A stretch of DNA of 64,000 nucleotides from Streptococcus mitis SK597 (GTDB taxonomy: Bacteria; Bacillota; Bacilli; Lactobacillales; Streptococcaceae), in contig NZ_AEDV01000044.1 of the NCBI RefSeq assembly GCF_000148545.1, forward strand, positions 1-64,000. The letters run 5' to 3'. This document shows, in pieces, positions 1 to 8,819 of this stretch; positions within the stretch are counted from its first letter, which is position 1, and each line of letters begins with the position of its first letter. The notes under the pieces were generated by a model. That model did not search any database. It worked only from the letters and a program-made list of their open reading frames with translations, and had not been told where the DNA came from. Position numbers and translations under genes: made by a program.

Positions 1-15
1 AAATCTTTTTTATAG

Positions 16-169
16 TAATACTCATCAAAAATCTCTTCAAACCACGTCAGCTTCACCTTGCCTTATATATGGCCTTGCCTTCGTCAGTCTTATCTGCAGC
101 TTCAAAGTTATGCTTTGAGCAACCTGTGGCCAGCTTTCTAGTTTGCTCTCTGATTTTCATTGAGTATAA
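16..169 (+). repeat. BOX element (boxA-boxB-boxC)
   Basis: The element runs from TAATACTC to GAGTATAA and is 154 bp long, the length expected for one boxA, one boxB and one boxC (59+45+50). It matches the two other BOX copies in the window along its whole length, in the opposite orientation, but is more diverged. BOX elements are short non-coding mobile-like repeats of pneumococcus and close relatives. It lies in gene-free sequence downstream of the minus-strand DUF1827 gene. Confidence 0.9.
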
Positions 170-209
170 GGTAGAGCCGTAATCTTTATCAAAAGGGTTC
201 AAAATTATA

Positions 210-255
210 AAAACGCATAATAGCAGATGTAGAAAATCTTGCTACTATGCGTTTT
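210..255 (-). terminator. Hairpin of the AAAACGCATA family, probable terminator
   Basis: The arms AAAACGCATA (210-219) and TATGCGTTTT (246-255) pair perfectly. An A/C mismatch follows, then inner arms TAGCA and TGCTA. It sits about 55 bp past the stop of the minus-strand DUF1827 gene, with T-rich sequence on both sides. A second copy with the same architecture lies at 8714-8760. It probably works as a Rho-independent terminator. Confidence 0.7.
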
Positions 256-309
256 ATTATTGAAAGACTTACTGGATTTTTTCTTAAATCGAGTTTTTAC
301 TCAAGTTCT

Positions 310-609
310 TTATTTGATTGGAATCGAAATTCCAATCAATTTTTCTGAGTAGAGTGTCTTGATATTGGCTTCATCAATAGAGTCCTTATCAATTTTACGT
401 TTCAAGAAAAATTCTTGAATGGTTTCGATTTCAGGCTCACGAATAGCACGGTGTTTATTTGAGATGAGGATTTCATAGTGAAGCGGGGCTTGGGTAAAAA
501 TAACATCAGTATTTCCTGCTGAGTAAACCTCAACAAGGGTTGCATCTGTACTTTCTAGCTGACTTTTTACAAGTTGCGAGTGTGAGTTTGTCGTATTGAT
601 AAGCTTCAT
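310..609 (-). CDS. DUF1827 family protein
   Basis: This 99-residue soluble protein has no signal peptide or membrane segment. From memory of streptococcal genomes it resembles the DUF1827 family, small proteins of unknown function often found near clpE. The start has a strong Shine-Dalgarno GGAGG about 8 bases upstream. The gene stands alone on the minus strand, between a BOX element downstream (beyond a hairpin) and another BOX element upstream. No catalytic motif is visible. The family assignment is from recall and should be treated as moderate; the gene itself is well supported by its RBS and composition. Confidence 0.75.
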   Translation of the reverse strand: MKLINTTNSHSQLVKSQLESTDATLVEVYSAGNTDVIFTQAPLHYEILISNKHRAIREPEIETIQEFFLKRKIDKDSIDEANIKTLYSEKLIGISIPIK

Positions 610-667
610 AATATTTCCTCCGATTTTCTAATTCTATTATAGCACTTTTTGAATAAAGTCGCTTGAT

Positions 668-822
668 TTATACTCGATGAAAATCAAAGAGCAAACTAGG
701 AAGCTAGCCGTAGGCTGCTCAAAACACAGTTTTGAGGTTGTAGATAAGACTGACGAAGTCAGTGACCATATCTACGGTAAGGCGACGCTGACGTGGTTTG
801 AAGAGATTTTCGAAGAGTATTA
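668..822 (-). repeat. BOX element (boxA-boxB-boxC)
   Basis: The plus strand reads TTATACTC to GAGTATTA over 155 bp, so boxA lies at the right end. It contains, with one mismatch, the sequence of the classical BOX-A1R typing primer at 773-794. Its last bases (TTA at 820-822) form the TAA stop codon of the minus-strand Nudix gene, so the element abuts that gene directly. Confidence 0.95.
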
Positions 823-1272
823 GCCAATCTTATGCTGTTTTTTCCAAGATTGGATGGCCCATTTATGGCTACCACGTTTGAGATTTTCAATAGCCTCATC
901 AATAGGGAACCAAGCAATATGATTAAAGTCTTCTAGTGGTTTTTGAACTTCTTTGAAAGAAGTCGCTTCATAGAGGTAGGCAGGATTGTAGTAGTAGGTG
1001 TCACGATGACGAGAGTAGAAATATTCGTCAGCTTGTCCGTAATAAGTACCAATTTCAGCTGTGAAACCAAGCTCTTCAATCAATTCACGCTTTAGAGCTT
1101 CCTGATGATTTTCACCTGATTCAATTTCGCCACCTGGTAAGAACCAAGCACCATTAGGAGCTTGAACTAAAACTATTTGTTTTTGTTCAGCGTCAGGGAT
1201 AACTGCATACACTCCATAGCGTGCAACATAGTCTGTATTCGCTTTTTTTTCTCCGAAAGTTGGGTTTGCCAT
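820..1272 (-). CDS. Nudix hydrolase
   Basis: The 150-residue protein carries a complete Nudix box (GX5EX7REUXEEXGU) in its middle, with the E-E metal-binding pair, so it should hydrolyse a nucleoside diphosphate linked to another moiety; the substrate cannot be read from the sequence. A longer in-frame start exists 63 bases upstream. The start at 1272 is preferred because GAGGA lies at proper spacing and the extra residues look like non-coding sequence. The stop codon is made of the first three bases of the adjoining BOX element, so the C-terminus may have been set by that insertion. It is not clearly MutX. Confidence 0.88.
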   Translation of the reverse strand: MANPTFGEKKANTDYVARYGVYAVIPDAEQKQIVLVQAPNGAWFLPGGEIESGENHQEALKRELIEELGFTAEIGTYYGQADEYFYSRHRDTYYYNPAYLYEATSFKEVQKPLEDFNHIAWFPIDEAIENLKRGSHKWAIQSWKKQHKIG

Positions 1273-1402
1273 TGCATTTTCCTCATTATCTAGTATCGTT
1301 ATTATTATCATAATGGACAAAGGGCAAGCTGTCAAGAAATTACAGTTATTTTAGTAAAAAAGAAGCAGAAAAATTTCATTTTCTACTCCTTTTCTATAGG
1401 AT

Positions 1403-3661
1403 TTATACTTCTTTTTCAGAAGTTTTTACTTCAGCTTTTTTGGCAGATTTAATCTGAATGTTTCCCTTGCTAGTCATAACTGCTTTGAGATCTTTTTCAC
1501 TTGGATTTTCAAGGTAGTAATCAGTGATTGCGTCTTCAATATAGTCTTGAATAGTGCGGCGAAGTGGGCGTGCTCCCATTTTTGGATCATAACCGAGGTC
1601 AACCAACTTTTCCTTGACCTTGTCAGTTACATCTAAATGAATGTTGTTACTCGAGAGGCGCTTATTAACATCAGCTAGCATGAGTTCGACAATCTGAAGG
1701 AGGTTCTCCTTACTGAGAGCCTTAAATTCGATAATACCATCAAAACGGTTCATAAACTCTGGGCTAAAGAAGTTACCGAGTTCACCAAGAACAGAGTTGG
1801 TACGTCCTTCTCTAGCAGCCCCAAATCCAACGCTGGCTTCTGCCTTACCTGTACCTGCATTTGAAGTCATGATGATGATGGCATCCTTGAAGCTAACGGT
1901 ACGTCCTTGTCCATCTGTCAAACGACCATCGTCCAAGACCTGGAGGAACATGTGCATAACATCTGGATGGGCTTTTTCCACTTCATCCAAGAGGATAAGT
2001 GAGTAGGGATTGCGACGAACTTTTTCAGTTAATTGCCCAGCCTCATCGTAGCCAACATAACCTGGAGGGGCACCGACCAACTTAGCAACGCTGTGTTTTT
2101 CCATGTATTCGCTCATGTCAAAGCGAATCATGCTATCAGCAGAACCAAAGAGTTCGATAGCTAATTGTTTGGAAAGTTCTGTCTTACCGACCCCAGTTGG
2201 TCCGACGAAGAGGAAGCTTCCGATTGGGCGGTTAGGCGTACCGAGACCGACACGATTACGGCGAATAGCCTTGGCAATCTTATCGACAGCATCATCTTGG
2301 CCAATAACATGAGACTTGAGGTCTTCAGCTAGATGGATGAGTTGAGATTGTTCTTTCTCTTTCAAATCACCAACAGGGATATTTGTTTTCTGCTCGATAA
2401 TGTGCTCAATGGTTTTCTCACTGATGATAGGAGTATCTTGGTCTGTGACCTTTTTCTTTTGCATTTCCTTATACTTGGCAATCTGGTCGCGGAAGTAGGC
2501 GGCCTTCTCAAAATCTTCCTCTCGTGTAGCTTGAGATTTAAGATTTTCAGCCTCAATCAAGCGTTGATCAATTACTTTAGGATCAACAAAATTCAAGGTC
2601 AAGTTCATCTTAGAACCAGCTTCATCCAGGAGGTCAATGGCCTTGTCAGGTAAGAAGCGATCTTGGATGTAGCGATTGGAAAGAGTTGCAGCTGCTTCAA
2701 TCGCAGCATCGGTATACTGAACGTGGTGGTAGTCTTCGTATTTCTTTTGAATGCCTTTGAGGATAGTAATTGTTTCCTCCACTGTTGGTTCATCCACTTT
2801 AACAGGTTGCATACGACGCTCTAGGGCTGCATCCTTTTCAATGATACGGTATTCATTGAGGGTAGTAGCACCGACCAATTGCAGCTCTCCACGAGCAAGG
2901 GCGGGCTTGAGGATATTTCCTGCATCCATATTGCCATCGCCCGCAGAACCAGCACCGACAATTTCATGGATTTCATCGATAAAGAGGATGATGTCCTCAC
3001 GTTTGCGAATTTCTTCCATGAGTTTTTGCATGCGTTCTTCAAATTGTCCACGGATACCCGTTCCTTGAACTAGGCTAACCACATCCAGACGGATGACTTG
3101 TTTTCCTTGTAGTTTATGGGGAACATCTCCATCAACTATTTTCTGAGCTAGACCTTCGACAACGGCAGTTTTTCCGACACCTGGTTCACCGATAAGAACA
3201 GGATTATTCTTGGTTCTGCGATTGAGGATTTCTATGACACGGATAATCTCATCGTCGCGCCCAATAACGGGGTCAATATCTCCACGACGGGCAATTTCAG
3301 TTACGTTGATACCAAATTCTTCCAGTAGGCCTTTTTCTTGGCTTGGTGGAGGAGTTTGAGCAGGTCCACGATTTTGGAAACCATAACCGCCATTTCCACC
3401 GTAACCTCCACCTGATTGGGTTGGGGGAGTCGGAGGAGTATTGTTAGAAGGCCTGAAATTGTTTAGGTCATTGAAGAAATCACCAAAGGGATCAAAGTCA
3501 CGATTGTTCAGATCCGTCATACCTTTAAAGAGGCTATTGTTAGGATCTGTCTTGATAATCTTATAGCAGTTTTGACAGAGGTCAATTTGTTTTTGTTTTC
3601 CATTGAGATTGGTGTAAAGATGAATTGTTGAGTCGTTGATTTTACAGTTTTGACAAAGCAT
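1403..3661 (-). CDS. clpE: ATP-dependent Clp protease ATP-binding subunit ClpE
   Basis: A 752-residue HSP100/Clp ATPase. The N-terminal zinc finger (Cys3, Cys6, Cys29, Cys32) is the mark of ClpE. A Gly-rich linker follows near residues 84-98. AAA module 1 has Walker A at 158-165 and Walker B near 225-230. A UVR-type coiled segment lies near 380-400, and AAA module 2 has Walker A at 487-494. ClpE unfolds proteins for degradation by ClpP and helps in heat and stress survival. The gene is alone on the minus strand with a promoter and a CtsR-type operator just upstream, so CtsR repression with release by heat is likely. Nothing is missing or truncated. Confidence 0.97.
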   Translation of the reverse strand: MLCQNCKINDSTIHLYTNLNGKQKQIDLCQNCYKIIKTDPNNSLFKGMTDLNNRDFDPFGDFFNDLNNFRPSNNTPPTPPTQSGGGYGGNGGYGFQNRGPAQTPPPSQEKGLLEEFGINVTEIARRGDIDPVIGRDDEIIRVIEILNRRTKNNPVLIGEPGVGKTAVVEGLAQKIVDGDVPHKLQGKQVIRLDVVSLVQGTGIRGQFEERMQKLMEEIRKREDIILFIDEIHEIVGAGSAGDGNMDAGNILKPALARGELQLVGATTLNEYRIIEKDAALERRMQPVKVDEPTVEETITILKGIQKKYEDYHHVQYTDAAIEAAATLSNRYIQDRFLPDKAIDLLDEAGSKMNLTLNFVDPKVIDQRLIEAENLKSQATREEDFEKAAYFRDQIAKYKEMQKKKVTDQDTPIISEKTIEHIIEQKTNIPVGDLKEKEQSQLIHLAEDLKSHVIGQDDAVDKIAKAIRRNRVGLGTPNRPIGSFLFVGPTGVGKTELSKQLAIELFGSADSMIRFDMSEYMEKHSVAKLVGAPPGYVGYDEAGQLTEKVRRNPYSLILLDEVEKAHPDVMHMFLQVLDDGRLTDGQGRTVSFKDAIIIMTSNAGTGKAEASVGFGAAREGRTNSVLGELGNFFSPEFMNRFDGIIEFKALSKENLLQIVELMLADVNKRLSSNNIHLDVTDKVKEKLVDLGYDPKMGARPLRRTIQDYIEDAITDYYLENPSEKDLKAVMTSKGNIQIKSAKKAEVKTSEKEV

Positions 3662-3701
3662 ACATCTACCTCATTTCTTTCTTTAGCCTGACCTGTCTAA
3701 A

Positions 3702-3759
3702 GGTCAATAATAGTCAAATTTCTATACTCTCATTATAACAGGATTGGGGTGTAAAGCAA
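3702..3759 (-). promoter_or_regulatory. clpE promoter with CtsR operator
   Basis: Read on the minus strand there is a -35 TTGCTT (3754-3759), 16 bp, then a perfect -10 TATAAT (3732-3737). Immediately downstream, around the expected transcription start, the plus strand shows GGTCAAT-AAT-AGTCAAA (3702-3718), two CtsR heptads three bases apart with one mismatch to the RGTCAAA-NNN-RGTCAAA pattern. The position fits repression of clpE by CtsR. Confidence 0.85.
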
Positions 3760-3819
3760 GTAAAAAGATTGCCGCTTTGAGAAGTTGTTGCAATGAAAAT
3801 TTTTGAGATTTTAGGGAAT

Positions 3820-3850
3820 AAAAAAATCCTATTTGTGAGACAAAAAGGAT
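3820..3850 (-). terminator. Terminator of the DUF1797 gene
   Basis: On the minus strand an 11-bp hairpin with a single T/T mismatch (arms near 3826-3836 and 3840-3850) is followed by seven T residues. It lies about 40 bp past the stop of the gene at 3892-4122. The remaining stretch up to clpE (3719-3819) holds only the clpE promoter. Confidence 0.8.
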
Positions 3851-3891
3851 TTTGGTTAGACATGCAGGGTGTAATCCCAGCTTGTTTTGTA

Positions 3892-4122
3892 TTAGTAAAG
3901 GAGTTCGTAAATCTCCATTGCAATCAAGTCAATGCTATCAAACGTATAAGTTTCGCGAGCTTCGACATCACGAAGGGTAAAGATTGAGCCGTTTTCTTCG
4001 TCGTTGCTGTATGCAACTTCTGCAACAACAACTCCTTCGCGTTCAAAATTACGTTTTAAATTTCCGCCGTCTTTTGCCATTGCTTCAAGGCGGTTGATGA
4101 TTCTAACCAAATGTGATTCCAT
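3892..4122 (-). CDS. DUF1797 / YkuJ-like small protein
   Basis: This 76-residue protein has an alpha/beta composition and no membrane segment. It resembles the short YkuJ-like DUF1797 family of Firmicutes, whose function is not established. A Shine-Dalgarno (AAGGAG) precedes the start, and the gene has its own terminator, so it is monocistronic. It is divergent from the ABC permease gene at 4312. No active-site motif can be named. The family assignment is from recall. Confidence 0.78.
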   Translation of the reverse strand: MESHLVRIINRLEAMAKDGGNLKRNFEREGVVVAEVAYSNDEENGSIFTLRDVEARETYTFDSIDLIAMEIYELLY

Positions 4123-4248
4123 TTTGATTCTCCTTCATTTCTTATCGTTACTATTTTACCATAAAGGAGGCCAACTTGCCTAGAAAAAACTAAGATTTCT
4201 CGCTAATTCTGCTAGTTTAAAGATTTTTAAATAAATCGGACAAAAAGT

Positions 4249-4277
4249 TTGAATTTTAATTCAATACATGTTATAAT
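4249..4277 (+). promoter_or_regulatory. Promoter of the amino-acid ABC operon
   Basis: TTGAAT at 4249-4254 and TATAAT at 4272-4277 are separated by 17 bp, a near-ideal vegetative promoter. Its position decides the permease start: translation from the upstream in-frame ATG at 4249 would begin inside the promoter, so the ATG at 4312 is the real start. Confidence 0.85.
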
Positions 4278-4311
4278 CATACAGTATTCTATTTTAGAAA
4301 GCAGTGTGACT

Positions 4312-4995
4312 ATGAATTTTTCTTTTTTACCTAAGTATTTACCTTATTTTAACTATGGGGCTGTCGTGACGGTTCTCATTTCTATCTGTGTTGTCTTTTT
4401 GGGAACTATTTTGGGTGTTGTCTTGGCTTTTGGGCAACGTTCAAAGTTTAAACCGCTTGTTTGGCTCGCCAACTTGTACGTTTGGATTTTCCGTGGGACA
4501 CCGATGATGGTTCAGATTATGATTGCCTTTGCCCTTATGCACATCAATGCTCCGACTATTCAGGTTGGAATTTTAGGTGTTGATTTTTCTCGCTTGATTC
4601 CAGGGATTTTGATTATCTCTATGAACAGTGGTGCTTATGTTTCTGAGACTGTTCGTGCTGGGATTAATGCGGTTCCAAAAGGTCAGCTAGAAGCGGCTTA
4701 TTCGCTAGGAATTCGTCCTAAAAATGCGATGCGGTATGTGATTTTGCCACAAGCAATCAAAAATATTTTGCCAGCATTGGGGAACGAATTTATCACCATT
4801 ATCAAGGACAGCTCCCTCTTATCAGCTATCGGTGTTATGGAGTTGTGGAACGGGGCTACAACAGTTTCTACAACAACCTATCTACCTTTAACACCACTTT
4901 TATTTGCAGCCTTTTATTACTTGATTATGACCTCTATTTTGACAGTAGCCTTGAAAGCTTTTGAAAAACGTATGGGACAAGGAGATAAGAAATAA
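4312..4995 (+). CDS. Polar amino-acid ABC transporter permease
   Basis: A 227-residue HisM/GlnP-type inner-membrane subunit with about five hydrophobic segments. It carries the cytoplasmic EAA loop (residues near 128-150, with EAAYSLG and the ILPQA sequence) that contacts the ATPase. It should import a polar amino acid with the ATPase encoded next, whose start overlaps its stop by one base (TAATG). No substrate-binding protein gene lies in this operon, so the binding protein must be encoded elsewhere or shared. The Shine-Dalgarno is weak. Confidence 0.9.
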   Translation: MNFSFLPKYLPYFNYGAVVTVLISICVVFLGTILGVVLAFGQRSKFKPLVWLANLYVWIFRGTPMMVQIMIAFALMHINAPTIQVGILGVDFSRLIPGILIISMNSGAYVSETVRAGINAVPKGQLEAAYSLGIRPKNAMRYVILPQAIKNILPALGNEFITIIKDSSLLSAIGVMELWNGATTVSTTTYLPLTPLLFAAFYYLIMTSILTVALKAFEKRMGQGDKK

Positions 4996-5729
4996 TGACA
5001 GAAACCTTGATAAAAATTGAAAATTTACATAAATCATTTGGAAAGAATGAAGTATTGAAGGGCATCAACCTCGAGATTAAAAGAGGAGAAGTTGTCGTTA
5101 TCATCGGTCCTTCAGGGAGCGGGAAATCTACCTTGCTTCGCTCTATGAATTTGTTGGAAGAAGCAACCAAGGGGAAGGTTATCTTTGAGGGAGTCGATAT
5201 TACGGACAAGAAGAATGATCTCTTTGCCATGCGTGAGAAGATGGGCATGGTTTTCCAACAATTCAATCTCTTTCCTAATATGACTGTGATGGAAAATATC
5301 ACCTTGTCACCTATCAAGACCAAAGGTGAGAGCAAGGCTGTTGCTGAGAAGAGAGCCCAAGAGCTTTTGGAAAAAGTTGGTTTGCCAGATAAGGCAGATG
5401 CTTATCCACAGAGTTTGTCAGGTGGCCAGCAACAACGGATTGCCATCGCGCGTGGGTTGGCCATGGAACCTGATGTTTTGCTTTTTGACGAGCCAACTTC
5501 AGCCTTGGACCCTGAGATGGTTGGAGAAGTTCTGGCTGTTATGCAAGACCTTGCCAAGTCAGGAATGACCATGGTTATCGTAACACATGAGATGGGATTT
5601 GCCCGCGAGGTGGCAGATCGTGTTATCTTTATGGCAGACGGTGTGGTTGTTGAAGATGGGATACCTGAACAGATTTTTGAACAAACCCAAGAACAACGGA
5701 CTAAAGACTTCTTGAGTAAGGTTTTATAA
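4995..5729 (+). CDS. Polar amino-acid ABC transporter ATP-binding protein
   Basis: This 244-residue GlnQ/HisP-type ATPase has Walker [10 protein letters not shown] near residues 35-43, the LSGGQQQR signature near 138-145, and Walker [14 protein letters not shown]. It pairs with the membrane permease just upstream through translational coupling (1-base overlap) and powers amino-acid uptake. It is a paralogue of the GlnQ encoded at 59184-59924. A terminator hairpin follows the gene. Confidence 0.93.
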   Translation: MTETLIKIENLHKSFGKNEVLKGINLEIKRGEVVVIIGPSGSGKSTLLRSMNLLEEATKGKVIFEGVDITDKKNDLFAMREKMGMVFQQFNLFPNMTVMENITLSPIKTKGESKAVAEKRAQELLEKVGLPDKADAYPQSLSGGQQQRIAIARGLAMEPDVLLFDEPTSALDPEMVGEVLAVMQDLAKSGMTMVIVTHEMGFAREVADRVIFMADGVVVEDGIPEQIFEQTQEQRTKDFLSKVL

Positions 5730-5761
5730 TCTATTTTAAAATTTCAAGACAAGATTAGTGA

Positions 5762-5784
5762 AAAGCTCAACCAGAGCTTTTTCT
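5762..5784 (+). terminator. Terminator after the amino-acid ABC operon
   Basis: The arms AAAGCTC and GAGCTTT (7 bp) with a five-base loop are followed by T-rich sequence. It lies about 33 bp past the ATPase stop codon. Confidence 0.8.
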
Positions 5785-5882
5785 TATAGTTTGAAACTAT
5801 AGGATTGCCTAGGAAAGAAGTGTTAGAGGGGATTAGCAGTTTTTGGTATAATGGAAGATATTTGAAAGAAAAGAGAAGTGAT

Positions 5883-6740
5883 ATGACACAGATTATTGAT
5901 GGGAAGGCTCTAGCAGCTAAGTTACAAGGACAGCTGGCTGAAAAGACTGCAAAATTAAAGGAAGAAACAGGTCTAGTGCCTGGTTTGGTAGTGATTTTGG
6001 TTGGGGACAATCCAGCCAGCCAAGTTTACGTTCGCAACAAGGAGAGGTCAGCTCTTGCGACTGGTTTCCGTAGCGAAGTAGTGCGAGTTCCAGAGACCAT
6101 TACTCAAGAGGAATTGTTAGACCTGATTGCTAAATACAATCAGGATCCAGCTTGGCATGGGATTTTGGTTCAGTTGCCATTACCAAAACACATTGATGAA
6201 GAGGCGGTTCTATTGGCTATTGACCCAGAAAAGGATGTGGATGGTTTCCATCCCCTAAATATGGGACGCCTTTGGTCTGGTCATCCAGTCATGATTCCTT
6301 CGACACCTGCAGGAATTATGGAAATGTTTCATGAATATGGGATTGAATTAGAAGGTAAAAATGCGGTTGTCATCGGTCGTTCAAACATTGTTGGAAAACC
6401 CATGGCTCAGCTTCTTTTGGCCAAGAATGCAACGGTTACCTTGACTCACTCACGCACCCATAATCTTGCTAAGGTGGCTGCTAAAGCGGATATTCTTGTT
6501 GTAGCAATTGGTCGTGCTAAGTTTGTGACTCCTGATTTTGTCAAACCAGGTGCGGTAGTCATTGACGTTGGGATGAACCGCGATGAAAATGGTAAGCTCT
6601 GTGGGGATGTTGATTATGAGGCAGTTGCCCCACTTGCTAGCCATATTACGCCAGTCCCTGGAGGTGTCGGTCCTATGACCATTACTATGCTAATGGAGCA
6701 AACTTATCAGGCAGCACTTCGGACATTGGATAGAAAATAA
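5883..6740 (+). CDS. folD: Bifunctional methylenetetrahydrofolate dehydrogenase/cyclohydrolase
   Basis: FolD interconverts 5,10-methylene-THF, methenyl-THF and 10-formyl-THF in the cytoplasm, supplying one-carbon units for purine and formyl-Met-tRNA synthesis. The 285-residue length is typical. Visible are the YVRNKE segment with the catalytic Lys, the QLPLPKH motif, the [11 protein letters not shown] nucleotide-binding segment and the C-terminal [11 protein letters not shown] motif. A start 26 codons upstream is in frame, but an extended -10 (TGGTATAAT, 5847-5852) lies inside that extension, and MTQIIDGK at 5883 is the usual FolD start. The gene is monocistronic. Confidence 0.96.
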   Translation: MTQIIDGKALAAKLQGQLAEKTAKLKEETGLVPGLVVILVGDNPASQVYVRNKERSALATGFRSEVVRVPETITQEELLDLIAKYNQDPAWHGILVQLPLPKHIDEEAVLLAIDPEKDVDGFHPLNMGRLWSGHPVMIPSTPAGIMEMFHEYGIELEGKNAVVIGRSNIVGKPMAQLLLAKNATVTLTHSRTHNLAKVAAKADILVVAIGRAKFVTPDFVKPGAVVIDVGMNRDENGKLCGDVDYEAVAPLASHITPVPGGVGPMTITMLMEQTYQAALRTLDRK

Positions 6741-6777
6741 GAGAAAAATCGCTGAAGAGAGTGTATTTTCTATAGCT

Positions 6778-6850
6778 ATATCTAAAATGGCAGAAATGAA
6801 TATTAAATTTTAGATATAAGATTACAAAAGGAGGTCTGCGCCTCCTTTTT
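6778..6850 (+). terminator. folD 3' region: AT hairpin and terminator
   Basis: Two hairpins follow folD. An 11-12 bp AT-rich stem (arms 6778-6788 and 6807-6817, TATATCTAAAAT type) has no T-tract. A second hairpin has arms AAAAGGAGG (6826-6834) and CCTCCTTTT (6841-6849) with a six-base loop and ends in T residues; this one is the likely terminator. The -10 of the next gene (TATAAT, 6855-6860) follows immediately. Confidence 0.8.
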
Positions 6851-6876
6851 GTTGTATAATGGAGTGAGGTGATTAG

Positions 6877-7698
6877 ATGATTTTAAAAGTTTATAATGGG
6901 GAATATAGTTTACAATGGGATGGAATATACTACTTAGCACTAATTGATTATCCAAATATTCAAGAGTGGGAATTAGAAAAAATTGCTAAATTTATAGCTT
7001 ACGAAAAACTTCATAAACGTCAAACAAGTATTGACTGTGCTGATTCTTGTTTAAAAAAAGAAATTTTAGATTACATTGGTCAGCATCCCTTTCTGCCACC
7101 ATTTACCCCTATAGATAAAAGAGTAGCCTCGACTTATGATCTACATAAGAGGTTAGTGACTTCAGACTACTGTAGTCATACTACGACTATAGATGCAGCG
7201 ATTTCTATCTTTAAAACAGGTCAGCTCTTATCTGCTGTGAAAGCCTTTGGGCGAGATGCTGAGGAGTTGGTTTTGGATAGTAGAAATGCTGCATCGGATC
7301 CGATAGATTATTTTGACTATGTCATGTTAGGGTGGTCAAATACAAGTTCTGGTTATCGATTAGCGATGGAGCGTTTATTAGGTCGAGCTCCTTCAGAGAA
7401 AGAATTACAAGACAAGTTTATTCCTGGAGTGAGTTTTCATTTTATCTATACAGATTTGATTAAAGTTACTGGTTATATTTTTGATGGCTACCATGTTGCA
7501 AAAATTAAGGACATGTTGAATTTATTTAGTGAGTTGTATATTTGTATTATTCCAACTCATAATAAGAGCCAATTTGAAAATATTATTCCAAGTCAATTAC
7601 TGGATAGGGTGTATTATCTTGACCATGCTGGAGAAGACTTAGAAGAGTGGACTAAGAAAGTCTATCAAGTTGTTTTAAAACAATCAGATAAAGGATAG
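6877..7698 (+). CDS. Conserved protein of unknown function, possible ADP-ribosyltransferase-like fold
   Basis: I do not recognise this 273-residue protein with certainty. It is soluble, with no signal peptide or membrane segment, and is rich in aromatic residues. Residues about 97-125 read as a Cys-Ser-His-Thr-Thr core followed by an Ile-rich helix and a Gly-Gln-Leu-Leu-Ser turn, a pattern that resembles the H-motif opening of Tpt1/DarT-type ADP-ribosyltransferase folds. That resemblance is a guess from pattern. The gene has its own TATAAT box at 6855-6860 and sits 14 bp before the NAD(P)H-hydrate dehydratase gene, so the two are probably co-transcribed. A link to NAD chemistry would fit but is not shown. 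Confidence 0.75.
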   Translation: MILKVYNGEYSLQWDGIYYLALIDYPNIQEWELEKIAKFIAYEKLHKRQTSIDCADSCLKKEILDYIGQHPFLPPFTPIDKRVASTYDLHKRLVTSDYCSHTTTIDAAISIFKTGQLLSAVKAFGRDAEELVLDSRNAASDPIDYFDYVMLGWSNTSSGYRLAMERLLGRAPSEKELQDKFIPGVSFHFIYTDLIKVTGYIFDGYHVAKIKDMLNLFSELYICIIPTHNKSQFENIIPSQLLDRVYYLDHAGEDLEEWTKKVYQVVLKQSDKG

Positions 7699-7712
7699 TT
7701 GAGGAAAAAACG

Positions 7713-8549
7713 ATGAAAGTGATTGATCAAGCCTTACTAGAAAAAGTTATTATTGAACGTTCTCGTACAAGTCATAAAGGAGACCACGGTCGTCTGCTGT
7801 TGCTGGGTGGGACTTATCCTTATGGGGGAGCTATCATCATGTCAGCCATTGCAGCTGTTAAAAGCGGTGCAGGATTGGTGACCGTTGGAACGGACAGGGA
7901 AAATATTCCAGCTCTGCACAGCCATTTACCAGAAGCTATGGCCTTTTCTCTGCAAGACCAGCAATTGTTAAAAGAGCAATTGGAGAAGGCTGAAGTTGTC
8001 TTGCTGGGGCCTGGTTTAGGAGACGATGCTTTTGGAGAAGATTTAGTTAAACAGATCTTTGCTAGCTTAAGCCAAAATCAGATTTTGATTGTAGACGGAG
8101 GGGCCTTAACCATCCTTGCTAGAACAAGATTGTCATTTCCTTCGAGTCAGTTTATCCTAACTCCCCACCAAAAAGAATGGGAAAAGCTGTCTGGTATTGC
8201 TATTGAAAAGCAAAACGAAGATGCAACGGCTAGTGCCCTAACTTCCTTCCCTCAAGGAACAATTTTGGTAGAGAAAGGTCCAGCTACTCGTATTTGGCAA
8301 GCTGGCCAATCTGATTATTGCCAGTTACAGGTTGGCGGTCCCTATCAGGCGACTGGGGGAATGGGAGATACTCTTGCTGGAATGATTGCAGGATTTGCAG
8401 GCCAATTCCGACAGGCCAGTCTCTACGAGCGTGTGGCAGTAGCGACCCATCTTCATTCAGCTATTGCTCAAGAACTAGCTCAAGAACATTATGTGGTCTT
8501 GCCAACGGAAATTAGTAATTGTCTTCCTAAAGTAATGAATAAAATATAA
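7713..8549 (+). CDS. nnrD: ADP/ATP-dependent NAD(P)H-hydrate dehydratase
   Basis: This 278-residue YjeF C-terminal (ribokinase-like) domain protein repairs hydrated NADH and NADPH by dehydrating the S-epimer with a nucleotide cofactor. Visible motifs are the N-terminal HKGDHGRLLLLGG segment, GPGLG near residue 100, the TPHQKEW segment, and the C-terminal GGMGDTLAGMIAG with the conserved catalytic Asp. The epimerase half (YjeF N-terminal domain) is absent, as in many Firmicutes. The last Ile codon and the TAA stop overlap the left end of a RUP repeat, so the C-terminus may have been fixed by that insertion. Confidence 0.92.
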   Translation: MKVIDQALLEKVIIERSRTSHKGDHGRLLLLGGTYPYGGAIIMSAIAAVKSGAGLVTVGTDRENIPALHSHLPEAMAFSLQDQQLLKEQLEKAEVVLLGPGLGDDAFGEDLVKQIFASLSQNQILIVDGGALTILARTRLSFPSSQFILTPHQKEWEKLSGIAIEKQNEDATASALTSFPQGTILVEKGPATRIWQAGQSDYCQLQVGGPYQATGGMGDTLAGMIAGFAGQFRQASLYERVAVATHLHSAIAQELAQEHYVVLPTEISNCLPKVMNKI

Positions 8550-8651
8550 TGGATTGAATCTAGAATAGTACACAACTAATTCTAAAACCTGTATAGAAAT
8601 TAATTTGAATTCACAAATCTTTTTGTTCATATCTTATTTCAATTCACTATA
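8545..8651. repeat. RUP element
   Basis: The element is exactly 107 bp, running from TATAATGGATTGAA to TTCACTATA, the length and ends of RUP, a short repeat thought to be moved by IS630-Spn1. It aligns with the second RUP at 33742-33848. Its left end supplies the stop codon of nnrD (TAA at 8547-8549). Confidence 0.9.
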
Positions 8652-8713
8652 TCTCAAAAAAGACTGGGATAAAATTCAATTTTAGGAGAAAACGAAGTAA
8701 ATATTACCACAAT

Positions 8714-8760
8714 AAAACGCATAATATCAAGTTTTTTTAATACCTGATACTATGCGTTTT
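8714..8760. terminator. Bidirectional hairpin of the AAAACGCATA family
   Basis: The arms AAAACGCATA (8714-8723) and TATGCGTTTT (8751-8760) enclose an A/C mismatch and inner arms TATCA and TGATA, the same plan as the hairpin at 210-255. It lies between convergent genes (nnrD on plus, dacA on minus) and has T-rich sequence on both sides, so it can terminate both. The rest of 8652-8819 shows no gene. Confidence 0.75.
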
Positions 8761-8819
8761 TGACTTTACAGCCTTTTTGGTCTGTTTCTATTTTGGAGTA
8801 ATCTTTTGCTCAGTATGTT

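Noticed and set aside
820..1335. MutX (8-oxo-dGTPase) identity for the Nudix gene
   Set aside because: Only the generic Nudix box is visible and the context differs from where I recall mutX; a neutral name is safer.
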